In this document: piece by piece, positions 41,780-51,611 of the stretch | How positions within the stretch are numbered: the stretch's first letter is position 1 | Layout: the number at the start of each line of letters is the position of its first letter | DNA from: Stentor coeruleus | Lineage: Eukaryota > Ciliophora > Heterotrichea > Heterotrichida > Stentoridae | DNA: 64,000 nucleotides | Reading direction: 5' to 3' | Assembly (NCBI GenBank): GCA_001970955.1 | Contig: MPUH01000030.1 | Location: 89,823 to 153,822 of the forward strand | Program-made: the position numbers and the translations under genes | Notes under the pieces: model-generated | The model's input: the letters and a program-made list of their open reading frames with translations, nothing else | Database searches by the model: none | What the model was told of the DNA's origin: nothing

Positions 41780-42225
41780 AATCAAATAATTATTATTAAT
41801 ACGAAGATTTCGAGAAAGATATAATGGATGAGTTTGCTTATTCGTGATAAAAATTAGGTGTCTTTTTAAAATATTAGTGATAGATGATTAAAAAGTGATT
41901 TGAAGATTTTAATATCCTATGCAGTAATCAATTTTATATTAAATTTGTATTGAATAACACAAATTCTTAAAGCTATTTTTTGGTGAATCATTCAAATTAG
42001 TTAGNATGATTAAAAAGTGATTTGAAGATTTTAATATCCTATGCAGTAATCAATTTTATATTAAATTTGCATTGAATAACACAAATTCTTAAAGCTATTT
42101 TTTGGTGAATCATTCAAATTAGTTAGCTTATTAAATAAATTTTCTTATATTAAAAAATCTACCTTACTATTTCTATATAGCAAAACTCACATAGAATTTA
42201 ATATAATCGATTACTTTATTATTTA
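41780..42225. other. Spacer between convergent genes, with an assembly seam
   Basis: More than half is the duplicated sequence around the N at 42005; the real spacer is probably about 120 bp shorter. Confidence 0.5.
41884..42126. repeat. Assembly-seam duplication around the N at 42005
   Basis: Positions 41884-42004 and 42006-42126 are 121-bp copies that differ at one base (AATTTGTATTG against AATTTGCATTG). Confidence 0.9.
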
Positions 42226-43863
42226 TTACACTTGATATTTCTCAATTCTCATATGAAATTTCTCATTTATTGTCTCTTGGAAATCTTTCGGCTGAGGTCT
42301 GGGGTGAAATTTATCATAAATATTTTCTTGAAAATCCCTCGGTGTTCTTCCCGTTCTATGTTTCTCATGGTTGACCTCCAAAGTATCCTTTCCAGGAGAT
42401 TTAATATAAAGTTTTTCAAAGACCACATCCTGAAAGTCCTTTGGTGTTGGCTCTCCATCAAGTTTCGTCCTTAATTCTTGCATCCACTCTTCAATTTCAT
42501 CGTCAGTCTTCAAGCTTTCTATAGTCTCTCCAAACAAACTATCAGTAGTGTTTTTGCTTTCTTTACCTCTATTCCTCATGACCATGAATTTCATAATCCT
42601 TTTTTCATTAAGCAGGCTCCTCAAATCAATCCCTGAATTTAGAAACTCTGAATAAGTAAACCGATCATCGCTGTAGCCTTGGACTTTTTCCATAAGCTGA
42701 TCAGTTTTTTCTTCTGCTTCAACTTCAGCGTAGAATCTTCTGAAAAACTCAAACACATCGTCCCAAGTGACTATGCCATCATGGTCTTTGTCAAGTTCTA
42801 AGAATGCTTTATCGAGGATAGAATAATCTTTGATTTCTGAGAAGTTGGATATAAGAAAATCCTTTACGGCTGTGCTTTTGATTCTACTTTCTTCAATGTT
42901 TTCTAGGGTTTCCCGGATTTTTTCAGTATCTATTGATACTGAGTTGAGCCAAGGGTGGCCCAAGGCATCTTCAGCAGATATACGCTTTTTAGGATCTTTG
43001 GAGAGAAGTTTTCTTAGTAAGTCAATGCCTTTTTCTGATAGAGGGAATAAGGAATCATTACTCAGATTGATTGGAATTCGTTGGATGTTGTTGAGAATGT
43101 GATGATCGCTGAGACCTACATATGGCAACTCGCCAGTGAAAAGTGTATACATTATGATTCCAAGGCTCCAAATATCACACTTTTCATCATATTCTATGTC
43201 TACCAGCTCAGGTGCCATGTAGTATATAGTTCCATAAAGCCCTGAAACCACTCCTTTCTCAGTTAATTTCACAGAAGTGTCGAAATCTATAATTTTAATC
43301 AGTAAATCTTCACCTTTCTCTTCAATAAGCACGTTTTCAGGTTTCAGGTCTCTATGGACAATCCTTAAGTTATGCAAATACGACACTCCTATTAAAAGCT
43401 GTTTCATTATTTTTCTCAAATAGTCTTCGTTTAACTTTCTTGAGCTTCTGAGTTTTTGCAACAAATCTCTACCTCGGTGATAGTCCATGACTAGGAAAAA
43501 GTGGTCTCGGTCTTCAAAAAACTCATGCACTTTGATAAAAGAAGGATGATTTATAAAACTTATGACCTCAATTTGTTTGAGAAACCAATTTTCTTGCAAG
43601 CTTGAGCTTCCAAGTCTTTCCTTATTGAAAATTTTTACTGCACGAACTACTCCTGTTTCTCTGTGTGAGCACTTTTTTACGTCTCCGTAATGACCAAATC
43701 CTAATTTTCTGTTATCGAGCTCATAAACTTGATCAAAAAAATTTTTGTTCTTGGGGAGGTACACAACAGCTGTATTTAAAGATCTGAAATCTATTGGTTT
43801 CACAGTGTGGGGAGAATTATCAGCCCAGTTGGTGTCAACTTTACTCGGACAAAGGCTACCCAT
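42226..43863 (-). CDS. CDPK-like calcium-dependent kinase with DFD motif and a threefold C-terminal repeat
   Basis: This is a 545-residue protein. The start MGSLCPSK could be myristoylated and palmitoylated. The kinase domain (about 46-306) has GFGHYG (55-60), Lys77 and HRDLKPEN (170-177), but the magnesium motif reads DFD (193-195), with Asp replacing the near-invariant Gly. One canonical EF-hand loop is at 358-369 (DKDHDGIVTWDD), followed by a degenerate one near 395-408. The C-terminus carries three copies of a 14-residue motif starting at 473, 507 and 524 (TPKDFQDVVFEKLY, TPRDFQENIYDKFH, QPKDFQETINEKFH). The repeat may be a docking site; this is inference. Confidence 0.88.
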   Translation of the reverse strand: MGSLCPSKVDTNWADNSPHTVKPIDFRSLNTAVVYLPKNKNFFDQVYELDNRKLGFGHYGDVKKCSHRETGVVRAVKIFNKERLGSSSLQENWFLKQIEVISFINHPSFIKVHEFFEDRDHFFLVMDYHRGRDLLQKLRSSRKLNEDYLRKIMKQLLIGVSYLHNLRIVHRDLKPENVLIEEKGEDLLIKIIDFDTSVKLTEKGVVSGLYGTIYYMAPELVDIEYDEKCDIWSLGIIMYTLFTGELPYVGLSDHHILNNIQRIPINLSNDSLFPLSEKGIDLLRKLLSKDPKKRISAEDALGHPWLNSVSIDTEKIRETLENIEESRIKSTAVKDFLISNFSEIKDYSILDKAFLELDKDHDGIVTWDDVFEFFRRFYAEVEAEEKTDQLMEKVQGYSDDRFTYSEFLNSGIDLRSLLNEKRIMKFMVMRNRGKESKNTTDSLFGETIESLKTDDEIEEWMQELRTKLDGEPTPKDFQDVVFEKLYIKSPGKDTLEVNHEKHRTGRTPRDFQENIYDKFHPRPQPKDFQETINEKFHMRIEKYQV

Positions 43864-44363
43864 TTATAAACGGTATTTCATTGGCTTAATATTTTAGAAA
43901 AGAATTGTATATGTGTCAAGTAAATTCAGATGTTTTTTATTAGGAAATTTAGTTATTTTAAACCTTTGAATACTCAAAGTTGGCTAAAGATTTTAATCAA
44001 ACCTAGAAGAACCTAAAATCTTGAAAAATAAAATTTTCAGATTTTATTAGAGCCATTATATTAAAATAATAAGCCTTAAAGCGTTGTTACAAATTACTAA
44101 AACAATTTTAGAAAATGTTTAGTAAGTGTTTTTACATGATTTTAACTCAAAACCTATCAAATCGGCATACTTTGTTTTTGTAGTTTATAAAATGTTAGGC
44201 AATTTAGTTAAGTGATGATTAAAACCAACTCGGAATTCTTTTTTTCAAGTTAAGAGAAAGTCAAGATATTTTACTTTTATAGATAAATGATTAATATTAA
44301 GTGAGGAAAGTAAATAGAAATGCTATTTTTTAAACTGGCTTAAATTACTTTAGGAAATAAATC
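43864..44363. other. Divergent spacer
   Basis: About 500 bp of A/T-rich DNA between the CDPK-like gene (-) and the deubiquitinase gene (+). It should hold both promoters. No other signal is seen. Confidence 0.45.
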
Positions 44364-45431
44364 ATGGGAACAGTAGAGTCCAAAATTAAGGTATCAATAG
44401 GACTAATCGCTGGAGGGCTTTTTTTGTTCATAATTCAAGACGAGCCTAATGGCGGATCTGTTACTGGAATCAGCAACATGGGAAATACTTGTTTTCTAAA
44501 CGCTATCCTTCAAGCCTTATCAGCATGTGATAGCTTTACAAAATTTTTATTTGCACTCAAGCCGGTTCAAAAAAATTATGAAGACTATGATGCACTTATT
44601 GTAATCGAGCTTTCCAACTTTCTAAGATCTTTAACACAAGGCAAAAACACAAATCCTGAAGATCTCATTTCAGCTTTATCAAATAGGTTCCCATATTTCG
44701 GTCAACAACACGATTCTCATGAAATATTTTACGTTATCCATGAAGCTATGGCTACTATAAAGAAAAGAAGCGAAAACAGCTTTATTTTCGACCCCGCCCC
44801 TGAAAATCCTTTATTAGGTCTTATGAGCACTGAAATAAAATGTACAAAATGCCTAAACAAAACAACTAAATTTGATAGCATTTTCGATATTTCGCTAATT
44901 GTGTCAAATTCACTATGTGAAAGCTTTGACTACCTCCACAAGCCTCAGGTCCTTGAAGATTTCCTATGCCTAAAATGCTCAATCAACTCAAGCATTCATG
45001 CAATAAGGTCTATGAAAAGTACACAAATGCTCAACGAAATTCTTAAAAAGTACACAAATAACCCTAATAATGTAGAGGAAAAAGATTTAGTTAAAACCAC
45101 AAAAACCCTTGCAACAATTTCTAATAGGATATGCAAATTCCCAATTTTACTATTTATTCATTGTAAATGGCTAGTTTCTCACTCATCAGGACACATACAC
45201 AAAAAAAGAGAGCCTATGAAATTCCCCCATATATTTGAAGTAGAAAAAGGAAGATACACCCTGAAGGCGGTTATTGAGCATATTGGAGGGAGTATGGGTG
45301 GGCATTATTTAACATATAAAGATTTTGAAGGTGAATGGTATCAGTGCTCAGATTTGGCTGTGCGTAAAGTCACTGTCCAAGAAGTTTTGATGGCTCAACC
45401 GTATATGCTTTTTTATCAATTAACTAGATAA
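44364..45431 (+). CDS. Ubiquitin-specific protease, USP30-like with an N-terminal membrane anchor
   Basis: This is a 355-residue protein. A hydrophobic segment (about 10-24, VSIGLIAGGLFLFII) precedes the USP Cys box GISNMGNTCFLNAILQAL with nucleophile Cys43. Two CxxC pairs (CTKC near 155 and CLKC near 196) form the zinc ribbon of the finger region. The His box is GGSMGGHYLTY with His314, and Asp330 follows in WYQCSD. The N-terminal anchor plus a compact catalytic domain is the layout of USP30, the deubiquitinase of the mitochondrial outer membrane; the location is inference. The triad is intact, so it should cleave ubiquitin. Confidence 0.9.
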   Translation: MGTVESKIKVSIGLIAGGLFLFIIQDEPNGGSVTGISNMGNTCFLNAILQALSACDSFTKFLFALKPVQKNYEDYDALIVIELSNFLRSLTQGKNTNPEDLISALSNRFPYFGQQHDSHEIFYVIHEAMATIKKRSENSFIFDPAPENPLLGLMSTEIKCTKCLNKTTKFDSIFDISLIVSNSLCESFDYLHKPQVLEDFLCLKCSINSSIHAIRSMKSTQMLNEILKKYTNNPNNVEEKDLVKTTKTLATISNRICKFPILLFIHCKWLVSHSSGHIHKKREPMKFPHIFEVEKGRYTLKAVIEHIGGSMGGHYLTYKDFEGEWYQCSDLAVRKVTVQEVLMAQPYMLFYQLTR

Positions 45432-45454
45432 TTAGAATATTTTAATCTATTACA

Positions 45455-45793
45455 ATGAATAATTCAATGGAGGAGTCCAAAAAAGGGGAGGAAACTTTGG
45501 CGGAAATAACTATGACTAATGCTGATGTGAAAAAGCGCAAGTCAACTATGGCTTTCCCTTGGGTTGAGTTTATTATCATTGCTTTTGTTCAGGTACTTGG
45601 TTTTACATTGCTTTATCTTTCAGTGCATTCAATTTATATTCAGAAAGATCGAATCAAATCTATTATGCTTTTAGTTATTTCTTTAATTGTACTTTCGGTG
45701 AGTTTCTTATATATGATCAAGCATGTGCTTTTGTTCTTTTTCCCGAATTTCAGTAAATTCAAAATACTTGAAGAAATTCCTGAGATTAAATAG
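45455..45793 (+). CDS. Small two-helix membrane protein, unknown family
   Basis: This is a 112-residue protein with a polar N-terminus (1-32) and two hydrophobic helices (about 35-58 and 68-95). It starts 23 bp after the deubiquitinase stop on the same strand. No family is recognised. Its stop (TAG, 45791-45793) lies at the edge of a sequence duplicated around the N at 45987. Confidence 0.6.
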   Translation: MNNSMEESKKGEETLAEITMTNADVKKRKSTMAFPWVEFIIIAFVQVLGFTLLYLSVHSIYIQKDRIKSIMLLVISLIVLSVSFLYMIKHVLLFFFPNFSKFKILEEIPEIK

Positions 45794-46452
45794 ATTAGAT
45801 GGTTTGTAATTTTATTTAGCTTAATAGATAAATATCAATTTATTGAAGAAAGCAGCACCCTATTAAAGATTATTAAGAAATTTAATTTAGTCTTAATTAT
45901 ATTACACTTTTTAATATAAAGCTAATAAGTAAATGCTTTAAAATTAAGTGTAGCTATATTAAGCATCATTTGATTTCTTTAATTAGNTTAAATAGATTAG
46001 ATGGTTTGTAATTTTATTTAGCTTAATAGATAAATATCAATTTATTGAAGAGAGCAGCAGACCCTATTGAAGATTATTAAGAAATTTAATTTAGTCTTAA
46101 TTATATTACACTTTTTAATATAAAGCTAATAAGTAAATGCTTTAAAATTAAGTGTAAGTGACAATACTTATATTCCCAAATGCATATATTATTGTTGCTA
46201 TTTAGTACTATTATTTTCTATCAATTTCGATTGCCATTGTTTGAAAATCTAATAAGAAATTGATTAGTTTGGAAAATATTTATACTATAATAATATTGCA
46301 TGTGCTCGTTAATAAATAATATGATTCTATTTAAAGATTTTTTTGTATTTATAATAATTTTCAAATAATTAAAATCAAAGTAATTCTTATAATTTATCTT
46401 AAGCAGTTTTAGGGTGTAGCTATATTAAGCATCATTTGATTTCTTTAATTAG
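45786..46452. repeat. Assembly-seam duplication around the N at 45987, copies of unequal length
   Basis: The left copy is 45786-45986 (201 bp); the right copy is 45988-46452 (465 bp). They align throughout except for a 2-bp indel, a few substitutions and one 262-bp block present only in the right copy (46155-46416). The copies are probably two versions of one locus placed side by side, which reveals an insertion/deletion polymorphism. Confidence 0.88.
46155..46416. other. 262-bp TA-bounded segment absent from the paired copy: candidate internal eliminated sequence
   Basis: In the right copy, AAGTG-TA-AGTGAC begins the segment and AGGGTG-TA-GCTATA follows it. In the left copy (45946-45957) the flanks are joined as AAGTG-TA-GCTATA, with a single TA. 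Precise loss of one TA plus the intervening DNA is the signature of IES excision in several ciliates. The segment is A/T-rich and non-coding. Five bases (GTGTA) are shared by the two borders. An ordinary deletion between short direct repeats is the alternative. Confidence 0.5.
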
Positions 46453-46489
46453 GGGGGAAATGTATCTCACATGATAACAGTTTTAGCTA

Positions 46490-47260
46490 TAAAATGCTTT
46501 TCAATGCTGGAATTTTCGCTCCAATCTGAAGCATGGAATTGAAGCTTGCAACAATTTATAAAAGTATTAGACAATGAGCCAAATATTAATGCGAATTTGA
46601 AAGTTGGGATTGAAAAGGAGATAGAAAAAAAATTGAGTTTACGAGTGCTAGATTTCTTATCCAAGTAGAACTTACATGGCTGCATAAAATGCTAGTTTCA
46701 TTCTCAAACCAGGAAAACCTCTTAGAATTATAGGAGAACAGGATCACATAATCAATAATAATACAACTTATTTTACGACAATGTGATATGTCGAATGGCA
46801 AAGTTAAATTAATAATGTGAACGTAAAAATATAATATCAAAAAGCTAAGGTCAAAAATAAGCATTTTATCTCAAGAGCCAGTAATTTTTTTTCAGGAAAA
46901 ATAAAATAGCATTTCATATAAGAGTAAATGATGGAGATATTGAAGTTGCCGCAGCAAAAGTCAGGCTATAAACTTTATCTTAAGTTATTAAGACGGGTTT
47001 AACAGGAAAGTTGTGATCAAAGGAAGTAAATTGAGTGGTATATAATCAGAAAATAAACTATTATAAAAAAATACCTATTTAAATATGGATAAATCTTCAA
47101 GTGCATTAGATGCTAGTATAGAGGGTGAAACACTCAAGAATATTAGAAATTTAATAAAGAAGTAACATGTATTATGATTGTTCATAGACTAAAGAAAATA
47201 AATTATTGTGACTATGCAATGCTTATGGAAAATGAAAGTAGTCTTTGAGATCAATGAAAG
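46490..47260 (+). pseudogene. Decayed ABCB-type ABC transporter, C-terminal half
   Basis: Pieces of one ABC exporter appear in order across three frames with stops between them. These are the end of the membrane domain and linker (KVLDNEPNINANLKVGIEKE, near 46565), a FILKPGKPLRIIGE strand before the Walker A position (near 46690), the Q-loop SQEPVIF (near 46875), a degraded signature region GSKLSG (near 47025), the D-loop SSSALDASIEGE (near 47100), and the H-loop IVHRLKKINYCDYAMLMEN (near 47180). Walker A itself is not recognisable. More than five stops or frameshifts exclude a working gene, and no 15-nt introns explain them. Confidence 0.8.
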
Positions 47261-48601
47261 AGAAAAACTCAAAGTTGGGTATTATTTAAATATGGCAGTC
47301 AGCCTTTAGTTTAGTATAAATATTAATAATTTGTTGGTTAATTGAATTGTTTGAGTTTATTTATTTGTTTTGGAGTAGTTAGATTACATATGAATAAAAA
47401 GGATAAGTTTTCAAGTGTTGTTGAAATTATATAAGATTGTTGATGTATAGGAATATACAGTAAAGGCTTGACAAATGAGAAGAAAAAACAAAGCCAAATT
47501 CGTTTCCTTTATTAAAAGTTTCATTTATCAGAATTTCATATATCAAGTTTATACTGTATTCAGAAAATATAATGATTAGTTGCCTCAAAAGTTTATTATG
47601 AGAATAAATAGCAAAACTCTCATTAAATTATATTAGTGCTAAAAAATGCACACTATCTTTGGCAATATACGGTGAAAAGGGGAAAGAAGTTAGCTGAAGG
47701 AATAATTTCTAACCTGGATTAGTAATGAAAAAAAGAAAAATAGTATAAGACTACAAAAGCATATTGAAAATCTTAAGACAAGGCAAAGCTAGTTTTAATA
47801 GCAAAAAATGAATTTTCTCTTAAAGAAAGCGAAATTGAGTCCTACTCAATGCTTGGAAACATTACCATTCTATATATAATAACGAACTAGAAGGGGCTGT
47901 GGTAAAATGCATGCTGTTTAAACTCTTTGATGCTTGATATTTGAGATTCAGACATTTTTGTAGCTACATTATAATATAACTAGTCTTTAGTGATCAGCTT
48001 AAAATTTAGTTATTTGAATAGACTATTTTAGAGTTATACTAACTAAAGCATATAAAAGCATAGCTTACAAAATTTAATAATAATTTATGGTTTTTGGGAA
48101 TGAATTTCGATTTTTAGTTAAGATTTATAGAATGTTTTTTAGGAATGTATGTAATACTATTTTTAGAAAAATTTTGTTTTGAGTACTTTTATAAAAATTA
48201 AAACATTCGCCATAAAATTAGTTAAAATCATTATTAAGCTCTTAAATAAGTTTAATTAAGATGCTATTATTTATAGCTAAGGCTAAATATTATCATCTGT
48301 CAAGTATAAATCCTAAAAAGGTATGGTCTGTCTCAGTTTGCCAGATTAATATCTTATATTAAGAATATTTGGTGCCAGAAGTATTTTTTAGAATTTTTTT
48401 TGACTTTGTTCATCACATTCAATTATTTTATGTCCTCTAAAAGGCTGGAACCACTAAAGTAATAGAGCCTCTGAAATGATTATTATACCATATTACTATG
48501 TTTTGAATAGGCACCACTTATTACAGTCTTCAAATTATCTCTAAATAAATGTATAAAGCACTTTAATTTATGATGAGTAATACATTTCATAAGCATTATA
48601 A
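47261..48601. other. Spacer of about 1.3 kb, partly coding-like
   Basis: The stretch from about 47460 to 47930 is GC-richer than normal spacers and has short coding-like segments in changing frames, so it may be another decayed gene; I cannot name it. The rest up to the sulfurtransferase start is plain A/T-rich DNA. Confidence 0.35.
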
Positions 48602-49405
48602 ATGGCTTTAAAATTGATTTCAACTAAGCAGCTTTACGAAGCTATGCAGGCGAGGAAGTCTTTCTATATACTAGATACTACATATACAGTACCAGAAATA
48701 ACTCCTCTAGATAATCACTTCAAAAACAGGCTTCCAACAGCGAAATTTTTTGACATAAAAGAGATTTCTGATAAAAATTCAGGATTTTCAGTCACCATGC
48801 CTAATCAAGAATATTTCATTGAATGCATGAGAAGATTAAGAATAAAAAATGATACGACACCTATAGTCCTTTATGATTTTATGAACTTCAGCTCAGCTAG
48901 GGTTTGGTTTATGTTTAAAGTCTTTGGAAGAAACAATGTTCATATTCTTGATGGTGGTTTACAAAAGTGGCTTAAAGAAAATCTTCCTTATGATACAGGG
49001 AAATATGAATTGCCAACTGAAAGAGATTCTGGAGATGGATATACTTATGTTAAAAATCAAAATTTGGTGAAAAGCTATGATGATATGCTAATCCTTCTTC
49101 AGGATAAGTCTATGCAGATTCTTGATGCTAGACCTTCGAACATGTTCAAAGAAGGGCATATTCAAAAAGCAATTAACAGTCCATTTAGCCAAGTATTTGA
49201 AGAAGATAAAACTTTTAAAAAACCCGAAGAATTAAGAAAGCATTTCTCTAAGATAGGATTAGATCTAGAAAGGCCAGTGGTAAATAGTTGCAAAATTGGG
49301 GTATCTGCCTGCTTGAATCTTTTTGCATTAGAACTTGCTGATAAAGAGACCTTTTTATATGATGGGTCATACGAAGAGTGGAGTAAGAGAAACAAATCAA
49401 GTTAA
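48602..49405 (+). CDS. Thiosulfate/3-mercaptopyruvate sulfurtransferase (two rhodanese domains)
   Basis: This is a 267-residue protein, the usual size. It has two rhodanese domains: about 5-135, with ILDGGLQKWL closing it, and about 145-262, with LDARPSNMFKEGHI. The active-site loop of the second is NSCKIGVSAC with Cys230, which takes up sulfur as a persulfide. The loop CKIGVS is neither the CRKGVT of classical rhodanese nor the CGSGVT of mercaptopyruvate sulfurtransferase, so substrate preference is open. I see no targeting peptide; the protein begins directly with the domain. Confidence 0.9.
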   Translation: MALKLISTKQLYEAMQARKSFYILDTTYTVPEITPLDNHFKNRLPTAKFFDIKEISDKNSGFSVTMPNQEYFIECMRRLRIKNDTTPIVLYDFMNFSSARVWFMFKVFGRNNVHILDGGLQKWLKENLPYDTGKYELPTERDSGDGYTYVKNQNLVKSYDDMLILLQDKSMQILDARPSNMFKEGHIQKAINSPFSQVFEEDKTFKKPEELRKHFSKIGLDLERPVVNSCKIGVSACLNLFALELADKETFLYDGSYEEWSKRNKSS

Positions 49406-49795
49406 AGTAAGAAAATAAAGTTAGGATATTTTTCAAAATATAAGTATAGCATGGAAATTTAAATAATTATTGGTTTATCTATAGGTAAGATAATCACATA
49501 TATGATTTTTCAATTACAGTCATATCTGCGAGGCTATTGATTAATTATTCCACAAGAAAGCATAATATAAGTTATTAAAAAGTTTCAGTAAAAAATTCAG
49601 TAAAAATAATGGCGAAGCTGTATCAAAAAAAGCAGATAGAAGTTAGTATACGACAAGTTAATCAGGTAACTATCATACCATTTCTATGCTACAACAAGAT
49701 AAAAACAAAAACTTATAATATTTTAGGCCTTTTAAAGATAGCCATTTGTAGAAGAATGCTATTTTTAATAGGTTGATTTTCAGCATTTATAATTA
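49406..49795. other. Spacer
   Basis: About 390 bp of A/T-rich DNA between two plus-strand genes. Nothing else is seen. Confidence 0.45.
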
Positions 49796-50830
49796 ATGGG
49801 AAACTGTACATCTAAGATGCCAAAGGATAGTGATTTCAAAAATTGTAAGAGAGAAAATTTAAAATTGAGTTTTTCCAATTTCATAAAGCATAAAAATGTG
49901 AGTAACGATTATGTAATTGAAAATCTTATAGCTGAAGGGCCCCACGGTACCGTGCATGAATCCTATCATGTTAAGACATTGAGAAAAGTAGCAATTAAAA
50001 CTATTTCTCTGAAGCATTCTTGTAGTAACTCACTTCTAAGAGAAGCTAATATCCTTCAAGAACTCGACCACCCAAATATAATAAAAGTTATTGATGCTTA
50101 CACTGATGAAAAAAATCTATATATTGTTACTGAGTTGTGCAAGGGAGGGGAGCTATTCAAAAGAATTCTTAAAGAAGGGTCAATAAGTGAGAATCAGGCA
50201 GCAGAGTATATGCAGCAGATAGTATCAGCAATTTCTTATCTGCATAAACATTCTATAGTTCATAGAGATTTAAGAGCAGAAAATTTGATTTTTAAGACTG
50301 AGGAACTAGATAGTTATTTAAAACTCATTGATTTTGGAGTTTCTAAGCATTTTAACCAAAAAGTTAAAGCTTCAGATAGATTTGGCTCAATTTATTATAT
50401 TGCTCCTGAAGCTGTTCATGGTTCTATAAATGAAAAATGTGATGTTTGGAGTATGGGAATAATTCTGCATCTTTTACTTTCTGGAACTGTTCCTTTTAAT
50501 GGAATTAATGAAGAAGAAATAAATATAAATATTAAAAATTCGAAACTAAACCTGCAAAGCAAGCACTGGAATAAAATATCCTCAGAGGCAAAAGATTTAT
50601 TAGTAAAAATGCTGAAGAAGAACCCTAGTGAAAGATTAACTGTTGAAGAAATTTTTAGGCATCCATGGATACAACAGAGAACTCTTGAATTAGTTGAAGA
50701 TAATCTGATATCTAAAAGCTCACTAAAAAAACTGGCAAAATTTTATGAGCTCAGCCTAAGTAATAGGCCAAGTTTAAATTATGCTCAGAAGGATGAGAAA
50801 CTCTCAGACCAAAAAGAGAAGCTTAGTTAA
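49796..50830 (+). CDS. CAMK/CDPK-related kinase lacking EF-hands, with altered motifs
   Basis: This is a 344-residue protein starting MGNCTSK, a strong N-myristoylation and palmitoylation signal. The kinase domain spans about 39-295: the glycine loop is degenerate (AEGPHG, 46-51), Lys68 is present, the catalytic loop is HRDLRAEN (156-163), with the usual KP replaced by RA, and DFG is kept (179-181). RFGSIYYIAPE and WSMGIILHLLLSG are typical of the CDPK group. A short polar tail follows in place of the autoinhibitory segment and EF-hands. The Lys-to-Arg change in the catalytic loop may lower activity. It should be membrane-bound. Confidence 0.88.
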   Translation: MGNCTSKMPKDSDFKNCKRENLKLSFSNFIKHKNVSNDYVIENLIAEGPHGTVHESYHVKTLRKVAIKTISLKHSCSNSLLREANILQELDHPNIIKVIDAYTDEKNLYIVTELCKGGELFKRILKEGSISENQAAEYMQQIVSAISYLHKHSIVHRDLRAENLIFKTEELDSYLKLIDFGVSKHFNQKVKASDRFGSIYYIAPEAVHGSINEKCDVWSMGIILHLLLSGTVPFNGINEEEININIKNSKLNLQSKHWNKISSEAKDLLVKMLKKNPSERLTVEEIFRHPWIQQRTLELVEDNLISKSSLKKLAKFYELSLSNRPSLNYAQKDEKLSDQKEKLS

Positions 50831-50990
50831 AGATAAGAATAATATATATAATAGATTAATAAGTAATAATAATTACTATAATTTGAATTTGATTTAAATA
50901 TTTCTGAATACTTGTGTAAAAATAAACTCATAGGGTTTTATTAATAATTTTTTCTTTTCCTGGTAAAAGCAATCGAAATTCGAGCTATAA

Positions 50991-51611
50991 ATGGCAGTGT
51001 ATTATGGCCTTGTGATGCGAGAAGATAATGTATTAGCTGAGTATTCATCTATTGAAGGGGAGGATTTTTCATCAACAGCTCGAATGCTTTTAAGAAACAC
51101 TCCAGCATCCTCTATATTAAAAACATATACACAAGGATCAAAAATCTTCAATTTTTACACACAAGACTCAATTACTTATCTTTGCTATGCAGATTTGTCT
51201 ATAGGTCGTGAGTTATCATTGCAATTTCTCACTGAAATGAGAAGAGAATTCCCTAATTATGTAACAAAAGCTGGAGCCTTTGTCAAAATTATTAAGAAAC
51301 TTGTTCTGCAGTATAGCAAAGATAATATTCATGAAGTTGATAATTTTCATAAAATTGAGACTAATTTGTCTACTGCTGTTGAAAAAACTAAAAGCTCAAT
51401 TGATAAAGTTATTTCAAGAGGTAAGCAGATGAGCGTACTGATTGAAAAAACGAGCGAGTTGAGTACTGGTATAAGCCAACTTGGTGCTAATGCTAGGAGA
51501 TTGCAAAGAAATATATGGAAGAATAGAATAAAGGCTTTGACGATTATTTTCTTCTTGGGGATTTGTATAACTTATGGAGTAGTGGTTTGGATTAGTACTA
51601 AAGAAGAATAA
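50991..51611 (+). CDS. VAMP7-like R-SNARE with longin domain
   Basis: This is a 206-residue protein in the typical VAMP7 layout: a longin domain at about 1-112 (MAVYYGLVMREDNVLAEYSS, ITYLCYAD), an R-SNARE coiled coil at about 122-180 containing the central Arg (VISRGKQMSVLIEKTSEL), and a C-terminal membrane anchor at about 184-201. It should pair with Q-SNAREs to drive fusion with lysosomal, vacuolar or plasma membranes. It is full length. Confidence 0.93.
   Translation: MAVYYGLVMREDNVLAEYSSIEGEDFSSTARMLLRNTPASSILKTYTQGSKIFNFYTQDSITYLCYADLSIGRELSLQFLTEMRREFPNYVTKAGAFVKIIKKLVLQYSKDNIHEVDNFHKIETNLSTAVEKTKSSIDKVISRGKQMSVLIEKTSELSTGISQLGANARRLQRNIWKNRIKALTIIFFLGICITYGVVVWISTKEE

Noticed and set aside
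45786-46452. Large true tandem duplication with an insertion
   Set aside because: The N between the copies, and the same pattern at four other Ns, point to unmerged contig ends; the insertion/deletion difference itself is kept as a finding.
46467-46864. Two minus-strand frames of 72 and 92 codons
   Set aside because: They lie opposite the ABC transporter remnant on the plus strand and are its shadows.
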